Shown here: positions 6,921-13,003 of the stretch, one piece after another
How the letters are laid out: each line of letters begins with the position of its first letter
How positions within the stretch are numbered: position 1 is the first letter of the stretch
NCBI GenBank assembly: GCA_030917225.1
Contig: JAUPVD010000502.1
Location: 1-13,003, forward strand
Source of the DNA: Pseudomonadota bacterium
Lineage (GTDB): Bacteria; Pseudomonadota; Gammaproteobacteria; Burkholderiales; Rhodocyclaceae
DNA length: 13,003 nt
Reading direction: 5' to 3'
The notes under the pieces: generated by a model
Seen by the model: only the letters and a program-made list of their open reading frames with translations
What the model was told of the DNA's origin: nothing
Database searches by the model: none
Position numbers and translations under genes: made by a program

Positions 6921-7699
6921 TTTCGTTTACCAGCGTGCAACTCGACGCCTGGATCGCGGCCTTTTTCTTTCCCCTTGCACGCATTCTGGCCGTCGTGGCA
7001 ACGGCACCACCCTTTTCGAATGCAGCAGTGCCAGTGCGCATCAAGCTGGTGCTGGGCCTGGCGATTTCATTGGCGCTCGTTCCTGCACTCCCGGCCATGC
7101 CCCCCATCTCGCCAGCGTCCGGCCAAGGGTTGATGATATTGGCGCAACAGATAGTCATTGGAATCTCGATGGGGTTCGCCATGCGCCTGGTGATCGCTGC
7201 AATCGATTATGCCGGCGAAGTCATCGGCTTGCAGATGGGCTTGGGATTTGCCACGTTCTATGACCCGGACAACACGGCGCAGACGCCAGTCGTCAGCGAA
7301 TTCATGTCGCTGCTCGGATTGCTGGTGCTGCTCTCGATCAACGGCCATCTGATGATTCTGGCGACGTTGGCACAAAGCTTCAGCGCACTGCCTGTTGGTG
7401 CGCCTTTTGTTGGCGCCGGTACCTGGTCGAATTTTGCCCACGCGGGAAGCATCATTTTTGCATCGGGGCTGATGCTGGCGCTGCCGGTGGTCTGCGCACT
7501 GCTGATCACCAACGTGGCGCTGGGCGTACTGACTCGCGCCGCGCCTCAGCTCAATCTATTTGCCGTTGGATTTCCGATCACGCTGATCGGCGGATTCGTA
7601 ATGCTGATTCTCAGCCTGAGCTATCTCGCCGGGCCTCTGACCCAGCTGTTCGAGCACGGACTGCAGTCGATGCTCGGGCACTTCGTTCCTGGCCGCTAA
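6917..7699 (+). CDS. fliR: FliR, flagellar type III export gate protein
   Basis: FliR is the single-copy subunit of the export channel, structurally like a FliP-FliQ fusion, and contacts FlhB. The 260-residue product is a normal length and largely hydrophobic, with about six membrane segments. The most characteristic part is residues about 87-140: DYAGEVIGLQMGLGFATFYD, then QTPVVSEFMSLLG, then the hydrophobic SINGHLMILATLAQSF. The C-terminal helices include GFPITLIGGFVMLILS. The start overlaps fliQ by four bases. The TAA at 7697-7699 shares bases with the stop of the convergent lipoprotein gene. flhB, often next, is not downstream here. Confidence 0.96.
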   Translation: MISFTSVQLDAWIAAFFFPLARILAVVATAPPFSNAAVPVRIKLVLGLAISLALVPALPAMPPISPASGQGLMILAQQIVIGISMGFAMRLVIAAIDYAGEVIGLQMGLGFATFYDPDNTAQTPVVSEFMSLLGLLVLLSINGHLMILATLAQSFSALPVGAPFVGAGTWSNFAHAGSIIFASGLMLALPVVCALLITNVALGVLTRAAPQLNLFAVGFPITLIGGFVMLILSLSYLAGPLTQLFEHGLQSMLGHFVPGR

Positions 7700-8202
7700 C
7701 GCCCTGCCGGCGCCCCGGCCCGCGCGAACTGGACAATACCTTCCGAGTACTTCTGGGCGCCAATCGTATTGGACTCGATGCCCTCGCTGTACTCAAGTAT
7801 GCGATAGGCCGCAAAGCCTCGTTCGTGCTGCAGTTGGGTTGCCCGGCGCTTCAGCACCGACATCGCCTCACCATCACCGCCGGTTCGATAGCGCTTGGCC
7901 TGCAAGCGGACGTAGTAGGTATTTTCGTCCAGCGCTGCTTCCTCAATGCTCCAGTTGGCTGCAAACGGCTGGTAGACAAAGTACAGCTTGAGCGGGTCGC
8001 TCCAGAGTTGATCAAGCGCCCATGTTGTCACCGGCCAGAGCAGCAGTTCCGAATACGAGTAGCCCGTATTCGCGGTGACCTGCACTTTTCCTTCGCTAGG
8101 AATGATTGAACCGCTCGGCGGAATGCTCTCCAGTCGCGTCGCACATGCAGAGACGCTGACGGCAATTCCAGCGACAAGGAGTGCTGCACGCCCTGAAATC
8201 AT
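7696..8202 (-). CDS. uncharacterised lipoprotein translationally coupled to flgL
   Basis: I do not recognise a named function. The 168-residue product begins with a lipoprotein signal: Arg5, a hydrophobic stretch (6-18) and lipobox VSAC with the lipidated Cys at 20. Ala at +2 (no Asp retention signal) predicts sorting to the outer membrane. The mature part holds a TGYSYSELLLWPVTTWAL segment (46-63), an acidic stretch near 87-94, RRATQLQHERGFAAYRI (119-135), and a near-repeat in which YSEGI occurs at 138-142 and 152-156. The RR-A-L--E-GF--Y-I pattern recalls small lipoproteins of the CC0125/CC1285 type, but this is from memory and weak. The ATG overlaps the flgL stop (ATGA) and has no clear Shine-Dalgarno, so translation probably depends on flgL. 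It could serve the flagellum at the outer membrane, or merely ride in the operon. Confidence 0.8.
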   Translation of the reverse strand: MISGRAALLVAGIAVSVSACATRLESIPPSGSIIPSEGKVQVTANTGYSYSELLLWPVTTWALDQLWSDPLKLYFVYQPFAANWSIEEAALDENTYYVRLQAKRYRTGGDGEAMSVLKRRATQLQHERGFAAYRILEYSEGIESNTIGAQKYSEGIVQFARAGAPAGR

Positions 8203-9494
8203 AGGATGCTGAACAGGCTGAGGCTCTGTATCTGGGCAAACGATTTCTGCGCCGCCTCAAGCTGCATCTGCTGCTGGCTGAAGCGTGAAATCGCCTCGGT
8301 GTAATCCAGATCCTGTAGATCCGACAGTGTTGCACTGTACTGCAACTTCAGATCTTCCGCCGTATCGTTGAGCGAAACCAGTTCCTTGAGACGAGACCCA
8401 ACGTCGGCCCGAATACGGCTGACATTGTCCAGTGAGCGGTCGAGGTTGGTGATTTCAGCCCCGAGGCGATTGTTGTATTCCGTGCTACTAAAGGTAGCCG
8501 TGCCGACCGGTGTCTGTAGCGCACCGATGAGATTCTGCAGGGTCTTGAAGAGACTCTGATTCGAACTGGGGACAATCGTAAACTGATCGCCGACTACTGG
8601 CGTCCCGCTGACCACGACCTGGGCACCGAAACTGGCTGCCGGTGCAGTCGTTTTCTGCAACGAAATAGCCTGCCCCGGAGTGTAGGCCACCGGCGCGGTC
8701 AGCATCGCTACGTTGGCCTGATTGTATATCTGGTACTCCAGCCCGCTACCTCCGTTCGAGAATTCGATGCGGAAGCTGCTGTGGGTATTCACTGCAGCAT
8801 TCCACAATGAAGAGTTGGTGACCGAGCCAGCATCAATTGTCGCGGTCCCCTGATTGATACCACCGCCTGAATTGCCACCGACGGCGGTCGTGAAGGTGCC
8901 GTTGCCGGAGCGAATATTCATCAAGAGATCGGCGCCAGATACGTTGACCGGCATCTGCCGCCCGCCAGATACCTGAAGTAGGCGTTCGCCTTCATCGCCC
9001 GAGTAGCCGACCGGCGAGACCAATGCGGGTACGGTAGGCGCCGCACCTGAAATTGCGAAGGGGCGCGTTCCACCTTGATAGCCGGAAAACAGAAATTGAC
9101 CGGTACCATCATCGCTGTTGGCCAACCCCATCAACTCATCAAAACGTGACTGCAGTTCATTGGCAATGAAAGAGCGTTCCGAATTGGTCAAGCTGCCGTT
9201 GCCGGCCTGCAACGCTCTTTCCCGAACGTTCTGGATCAGATCGGTAATTGCGCCAAGGCTGCTATCAAGGGTCGATAGTTGCGACTTGGCATTTCCCTGG
9301 TTTTCCGCGTACTGGGTAGCCAGCTCCTTCGACTGCGTCACTATCAGGGCCTGTGCAGCTGCGACAGGATCGTCCTCGGGCGTAAGCACGCGGCGCCCAG
9401 ACGACAATTGGTTTTGCAGTTGATACAAACCCTGCTGATTGCGCTGGATGCCCAGTGTGCCCGAGTCGTAGATTTGATTGGTACTGATACGCAT
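8199..9494 (-). CDS. flgL: FlgL, hook-filament junction protein (HAP3)
   Basis: FlgL forms the second ring of the junction between hook and filament and is secreted through the flagellar export gate. The 431-residue product is longer than the enteric protein (a little over 300 from memory). The N-terminus MRISTNQIYDSG and the LSSGRRVLTPEDDPVAAAQA segment (30-49) are the flagellin-like D0/D1 helix. The C-terminal helices (about 345-431) end in a hydrophobic Gln-rich tail. The middle contains a beta-rich insertion with a GTPVVGDQFTIVPS element (297-310) that also occurs in FlgK. GGAG at 9501-9504, six bases upstream, fixes the ATG at 9494. The gene starts 12 bases after flgK and overlaps the lipoprotein gene. 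Confidence 0.95.
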   Translation of the reverse strand: MRISTNQIYDSGTLGIQRNQQGLYQLQNQLSSGRRVLTPEDDPVAAAQALIVTQSKELATQYAENQGNAKSQLSTLDSSLGAITDLIQNVRERALQAGNGSLTNSERSFIANELQSRFDELMGLANSDDGTGQFLFSGYQGGTRPFAISGAAPTVPALVSPVGYSGDEGERLLQVSGGRQMPVNVSGADLLMNIRSGNGTFTTAVGGNSGGGINQGTATIDAGSVTNSSLWNAAVNTHSSFRIEFSNGGSGLEYQIYNQANVAMLTAPVAYTPGQAISLQKTTAPAASFGAQVVVSGTPVVGDQFTIVPSSNQSLFKTLQNLIGALQTPVGTATFSSTEYNNRLGAEITNLDRSLDNVSRIRADVGSRLKELVSLNDTAEDLKLQYSATLSDLQDLDYTEAISRFSQQQMQLEAAQKSFAQIQSLSLFSIL

Positions 9495-9506
9495 GAAATT
9501 CTCCGA

Positions 9507-11516
9507 TCAGGAACGCAGCGCGAGGATCACGTCGAAAAGCTTGCTGCCGATATCGAGTGCCTTGGCCGATGCCTGGTAGGCCTGCTGGTAGCGCAACAAG
9601 TTGGCCGCTTCTTCGTCAAGGTTAACGCCGGACAGCGAGTCTCGCGCATTCTGGGATTGTTTCAGCAGGGCAGATTGTGCCTCGCCGGTAACCTGAATCT
9701 CACGTGTTTTGTTGCCAACATCGCTGACCAGACGGGAATAGGCCGACTGATAGGTTGCGGCGCCACCGGCCACTGTGTTCTGCGTCTGCAGCTTGCCCAT
9801 CGCCAGCATGTTGCGATTGTCCGCGGTTCCAGACAGGTTGCGTGCGATCGAGAACTGGTCGCCGTTGAGCGGCGTACCGCTGATGGCAAAGCTGATGCCA
9901 TTGAAACTGATCGTTGCGCCCGATACATAGGGGACGGTATCGGTTGCAGCCGTTATCGTGTAGCTGGTCGTGGTGCCGCCGGAAGTGACCGTGACCGTGC
10001 CGTTCGGGAAATTCGCCAGCGTGCCGCCGGCAGCACTCGCATAGCTGAGGTTGCGTGGCAAGTTGGTCAGCACATAGCCGGTGCTGACCACGCTACTACC
10101 AATCATTGCCGAGCCGCTGTTGGTGCTCGGCACCTCGGTCCGCACCGGCATGGCGGCGGCAATCAGTCTCGGATCGCCAGCAATCACGGCGTTTACGGTG
10201 ATGTTGCGCGCAGCATCAATCGTCGGCGGCAGCAGGAAGCTGTCGCCGGCGGCGCCGGCCGTCGTGATGTTCAAGGACAAACCATCGAACTGCTGGGTCC
10301 CGGTTCCCGGAGCGGCAACCGTCAACACGGTGCTGTTATCCTCAAGATCGGTCACCGTGTAGGCGCCGCCTGCGCCAAAAACCAGACGATAGTCGTGACC
10401 GGTCAGATCGGTGTAAAAGTTGCTGCCGTTGTTTGGCGGCGGCGCGATGAAGTTGAGCGTCAATGCTGCGCTGCCGGTGTTGAGGGAATTTCCGGCCGTC
10501 CGCAGCGAACCCAACTCGAAGAAGTCGTCCTCGAAGACGGCGTCAGCACTGACCTGCCCGAGCAGATCCTGCCCAAGGGCATGCTGGGCATTAAGCGTCA
10601 ACGCCATTGACGCAGCCACACGGCCGATGTCGTTGGTCGCGCGATCCAGCGTTTCACTGCGAAACTTGAGCAAACCCGCCAGACTGCCGCCGGTGATCAG
10701 GCTTTCCGGCAGTTCCTGCGCACCGCTGGGGGTGTCGACTGCGACGACAATGCGTGTCAGATCTTCAGCGGAGGCCTGTGCCACCAATTTCGTGACCTGA
10801 TTGCCGATCACCAACTGCTGGCCATTGCCATAGAAGACGCTGTAGCTGCCATCGCTATCGACCCGAGTGCTCACTTCGACCAGCTCGTTCAGCTCGGTGA
10901 CCAGTTGATCGCGCTGATCAAGAAGATCATTTGCCGGCAAATCCCCGGAAGCCTGCGCCAGAATAATGCGTTGGTTGAGTTCGGCAACCTGTTGAGCGTA
11001 TGAATTGATGGAGCCCACTGTTGTCGTGATCTCAGCCCCGACACCCTCATACAACTCGTTCATGCGAGTTTCCATGCTCTGGAAGCGCGTAGTGAGCGAT
11101 TGGGCGGAGGAGATCATCGCCTGCCGGGAGGAAAGCGACGCGGGATTCGCCGCCACCGCCTGAACGCCCCGAAAGAAATCCTGCAGCGCGGGCGACAACC
11201 CTGAGTTCGGGTCGGCCAGCATGTTGTCAATCTGCTTGATCTGGGTGTAGTACTCGTCCAGTTCGCCGACGTTGGACTGCGCCGCATTCACCTGATTGAC
11301 GAGTGTCTGGCTGTACAGTCGCTCGATCGTCGAAACGCTGGTGCCCTGCCCGACGAAACCCGCACCGGTCAAGATGGGCGAGTTGGTGGACTGCACGATG
11401 CGCTGCCGGGAATACCCTGGCGTACTGGCATTGCTGATGTTGTGTTCGGTCGTCAGCAGACCCAGCTGTGCTGCCCGCAGACCGGTGAGACCAACGCTGA
11501 ATAGACCTGAGCTCAT
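9507..11516 (-). CDS. flgK: FlgK, hook-filament junction protein (HAP1)
   Basis: FlgK forms the first ring of the hook-filament junction; it is exported before FlgL and the cap. The 669-residue product is on the long side, the enteric protein being about 550 from memory. The N-terminal rod-type motif ISNASTPGYSRQR lies at 27-39. The long helical region FlgK families share follows, with QRDQLVTELNELVEVS at 201-216. A large beta-rich middle contains two related modules (about 376-430 and 505-559). The C-terminus NLDEEAANLLRYQQAYQASA (632-651) is the typical D0 helix. ATG 11516 is preceded by AGAGGT (11528-11523) at six bases. Upstream lie a sigma-28 promoter and, within flgJ, a sigma-54 consensus. 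Confidence 0.96.
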   Translation of the reverse strand: MSSGLFSVGLTGLRAAQLGLLTTEHNISNASTPGYSRQRIVQSTNSPILTGAGFVGQGTSVSTIERLYSQTLVNQVNAAQSNVGELDEYYTQIKQIDNMLADPNSGLSPALQDFFRGVQAVAANPASLSSRQAMISSAQSLTTRFQSMETRMNELYEGVGAEITTTVGSINSYAQQVAELNQRIILAQASGDLPANDLLDQRDQLVTELNELVEVSTRVDSDGSYSVFYGNGQQLVIGNQVTKLVAQASAEDLTRIVVAVDTPSGAQELPESLITGGSLAGLLKFRSETLDRATNDIGRVAASMALTLNAQHALGQDLLGQVSADAVFEDDFFELGSLRTAGNSLNTGSAALTLNFIAPPPNNGSNFYTDLTGHDYRLVFGAGGAYTVTDLEDNSTVLTVAAPGTGTQQFDGLSLNITTAGAAGDSFLLPPTIDAARNITVNAVIAGDPRLIAAAMPVRTEVPSTNSGSAMIGSSVVSTGYVLTNLPRNLSYASAAGGTLANFPNGTVTVTSGGTTTSYTITAATDTVPYVSGATISFNGISFAISGTPLNGDQFSIARNLSGTADNRNMLAMGKLQTQNTVAGGAATYQSAYSRLVSDVGNKTREIQVTGEAQSALLKQSQNARDSLSGVNLDEEAANLLRYQQAYQASAKALDIGSKLFDVILALRS

Positions 11517-11539
11517 GGAGTAACCTCTTGTTCCATGTA

Positions 11540-11566
11540 TTTACGGCAAAAATGCCGAAATGTTTA
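11540..11566 (-). promoter_or_regulatory. sigma-28 (FliA) promoter for flgKL
   Basis: On the minus strand TAAACATT (11566-11559), exactly 11 bases, then GCCGTAAA (11547-11540) match the sigma-28 consensus TAAAGTTT-N11-GCCGATAA, with the key TAAA and GCCG intact and perfect spacing. Transcription would start near 11533, leaving a leader of about 17 bases that still contains the flgK Shine-Dalgarno. This fits late expression of hook-filament junction genes, after FlgM export frees FliA. Confidence 0.75.
11544..11557. repeat. inverted repeat inside the flgK promoter
   Basis: CGGCA and TGCCG form a perfect 5-bp inverted repeat around AAAA. It covers most of the spacer and the start of the sigma-28 -10 box. 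It could be a small operator, a hairpin in read-through RNA from flgJ, or chance. No T-tract follows on the minus strand, so it is a poor terminator. Confidence 0.3.
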
Positions 11567-11597
11567 GGTATTGCCGACCGATTTCCAGCCCCTTGGT

Positions 11598-12554
11598 TCA
11601 GCCCGTCAGGGCTTGCCGCAGCGTGTTGCCGGAGATGATGCGCGAGAGCTTCTCGGCATACATCGGGTCGGTGGCGTAACCTGCCTGTTGAAGAGAACGA
11701 GCAAAGGCCGTGCCATCCTGTTGGCCAAGCACACCGGAAAAGCGGGGATTGTTTGCCAACAGGCTGGCGTAATCGCGAAAAGCCTCGGCATAGGAACCAT
11801 AAGCCCGGAACTTTTCCTTCGACTGCTGCGCCTCGCCGTTCACGTATTCGGTGGTCGTTGCCTCGACCGAAGCGCCCTGCCAGCTCCGCCCGGCCTTGAT
11901 GCCGAAAAGATTGTGGCTGGTCGAACCGTCTGCACGGCGAATCTCGCTCTTCCCCCAGCCCGTCTCCAGTGCCGCGTGGGCAACCAGAAAATGCGCCGGT
12001 ACGCCGGTACTCCGGCTGGCATCCACGGCATGCGGCCAGACACGATTCACAAAATCACGCGAGGCCTGCGACACGGGCCCCGCCGCGGCCGGCAGCGACG
12101 CGGAGGCTTCTGCCGCACCGCCGGCAACGGTACCGGCAATCCTTTCCGCTCCCTGAATCGCGCCAGCGGGTTGTATCGCGCTGCCGCTATAGGCACGCAG
12201 ACCGGCGATCGGTGCTGCATCGGGCACGGCCGTCGTACCCGGTGGCAACATCGTCCGGCTGAGTTGGGCTTCGATCAGCTTGGCGAACCCGACCTGGCCG
12301 CTGGCACCCAGTTGCTGAGCCATCTGCTGATCCAGAACGGAGGTATAGAAGCGGGTTGCGTCGCTGTTCATCAGCCCATCGGCGGGCGTGGCATCGCGCA
12401 TGCTCTTCATCACCATCTGCAGGAACATGCCCTCGAACTGCTTGGCCGCGTCCTTGATGCCGGCTTTCGGGTCCTGCTGAATCTTGGCGCGCAGATCCTG
12501 TGCCGACTTCATGTCGAGCACGAAACGGTGATTGGCAATGTCCTCGGGTTTCAT
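11598..12554 (-). CDS. flgJ: FlgJ, rod-capping protein with peptidoglycan hydrolase domain
   Basis: FlgJ caps the growing rod in the periplasm and opens the cell wall for it. The 318-residue product has both domains of the beta/gammaproteobacterial form. The N-terminal rod-binding domain (about 25-100) includes AAKQFEGMFLQMVMKSMRDA. An Ala/Gly/Pro-rich linker (about 104-162) follows, then a GH73 glucosaminidase domain (about 163-315). The likely catalytic Glu is 197 in AALETGWGKSEI, with further conserved acids at Glu231 or Glu236 (in VEATTTEYVNGE) and Asp261 (EAFRDY). NLFGIKA and AGYATDPMYAEKL are family signatures. The domain therefore looks active. AGGA at 12564-12561, six bases upstream, fixes ATG 12554. 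It lies 20 bases after flgI; its 3' end carries a sigma-54 consensus directed at flgK. Confidence 0.96.
   Translation of the reverse strand: MKPEDIANHRFVLDMKSAQDLRAKIQQDPKAGIKDAAKQFEGMFLQMVMKSMRDATPADGLMNSDATRFYTSVLDQQMAQQLGASGQVGFAKLIEAQLSRTMLPPGTTAVPDAAPIAGLRAYSGSAIQPAGAIQGAERIAGTVAGGAAEASASLPAAAGPVSQASRDFVNRVWPHAVDASRSTGVPAHFLVAHAALETGWGKSEIRRADGSTSHNLFGIKAGRSWQGASVEATTTEYVNGEAQQSKEKFRAYGSYAEAFRDYASLLANNPRFSGVLGQQDGTAFARSLQQAGYATDPMYAEKLSRIISGNTLRQALTG
11700..11715 (-). promoter_or_regulatory. sigma-54 consensus inside flgJ, directed at flgK
   Basis: The minus strand reads TGGCACGGCCTTTGCT, matching TGGCACG-N4-TTGCW at every defined base. It codes for the DGTAFA stretch near FlgJ residues 280-285. 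With C11701 as -12, a transcript would start near 11689, about 170 bases before the flgK ATG. A chance match to 11 fixed bases is unlikely in this length, but coding constraint could produce it, so function is inferred. Confidence 0.55.
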
Positions 12555-12574
12555 CGTCGTTCCTGGATGCAGGA

Positions 12575-13003
12575 TCAGATGATTTCCAGCTCGGCGCGCA
12601 ATGCGCCCGCAGCCTTCATCGCCTGCAGGATGGCAAGCAGATCCTGCGGGTTGGCGCCCAGTGAGTTCAGTGCCTTGACCACATCGGCCAGGTTGGCGCC
12701 GGCCTTCACATTCATCAGCGCCCCCGCATCCTGTTTGATCTGGATATCGGTCTGGTTGGTCACCACTGTCTGTCCACCTGACAGCGCGCCCGGCTGGCTC
12801 ACGCTCGGGTCACTGCTGACGACCACCGACAGGTTACCGTGGGCCACTGCGCAATTCTGGATGGTCACTGCCTGATTCATTACTACCGAACCGGTACGCG
12901 GATTGACGATCACCTTGGCCACTGTCTGCATCGGTCGAACTTCAAGATTTTCGACCCGTCCCATGAAGGAAACGCGGGCATCCGGCGCTTCCGGCGCCAT
13001 GAC
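12575..13003 (-). CDS. flgI: FlgI, flagellar P-ring protein (C-terminal part only)
   Basis: FlgI builds the periplasmic P-ring, the bushing that carries the rod through the peptidoglycan. The window holds the last 142 residues; the frame runs off the right edge, so the Met at 13000 is internal. The tail has the family pattern: RVENLEVRP, KVIVNPRTGSVVMNQAVTI, NCAVAHGNLSV, then VVKALNSLGANPQDLLAILQ and a final LRAELEII. One cysteine is present (in QNCAVAH). The position near the C-terminus where enteric FlgI has its second Cys is Ala (AAGALRAELEII). In E. coli those two residues form a disulfide, so this protein probably folds without it. The gene ends 20 bases before flgJ and is presumably in the same operon. 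Confidence 0.95.
   Translation of the reverse strand, partial: VMAPEAPDARVSFMGRVENLEVRPMQTVAKVIVNPRTGSVVMNQAVTIQNCAVAHGNLSVVVSSDPSVSQPGALSGGQTVVTNQTDIQIKQDAGALMNVKAGANLADVVKALNSLGANPQDLLAILQAMKAAGALRAELEII

Noticed and set aside
7706..7719. GCCGG-CGCC-CCGGC stem as terminator for fliR
   Set aside because: Short stem, no T-tract, and it lies within the lipoprotein coding region; mentioned only in the convergence finding.
9279..10610. 443-codon open frame on the plus strand across flgL and flgK
   Set aside because: Antisense to two well-supported genes, crosses their junction, and its translation is Arg/Gly/Gln-rich without domain features.
11571..12875. 434-codon open frame on the plus strand across flgJ and flgI
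   Set aside because: Antisense to clear flgJ and flgI reading frames and crosses their junction; no recognisable protein features.

Overview
This window is one continuous block of flagellar genes with no accessory DNA. The proteins, the high GC content (estimated by eye at about 60%) and the two-domain FlgJ fit a betaproteobacterium. A member of the Rhodocyclales (Dechloromonas/Azonexus-like) is my best guess, from general resemblance and not from a search.

Left arm, + strand, 1-7699: the end of fliH, then fliI, fliJ, fliK, fliL, fliM, fliN, fliO, fliP, fliQ and fliR. FliH/FliI/FliJ form the export ATPase complex. FliK is the hook-length ruler and substrate-switch protein. FliL is the stator-associated membrane protein. 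FliM and FliN are C-ring switch proteins. FliO/P/Q/R assemble the membrane export gate. Most genes overlap or nearly touch. The three larger gaps are before fliK (carrying an exact sigma-54 consensus), before fliL (109 bp) and before fliO (76 bp).

Right arm, - strand, read from 13003 down to 7696: the C-terminal part of flgI (P-ring), flgJ (rod cap plus peptidoglycan hydrolase), flgK and flgL (hook-filament junction proteins), then an unrecognised small lipoprotein whose start codon overlaps the flgL stop. The flgJ-flgK gap carries a well-spaced sigma-28 (FliA) promoter. The 3' end of flgJ carries a second exact sigma-54 consensus pointing at flgK, so flgKL may be read from two kinds of flagellar promoter as well as by read-through from flgIJ.

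The two arms converge: the fliR stop and the lipoprotein stop share bases at 7696-7699, with no space for an intergenic terminator. No stretch over 300 bp lacks a gene. I see no tRNA, rRNA, CRISPR array, insertion sequence or prophage. I did not find a wholly new system. The best leads are the lipoprotein tied to flgL, the sigma-54/sigma-28 promoter pair in front of flgK, and a FlgI that has lost one cysteine of its known disulfide pair.
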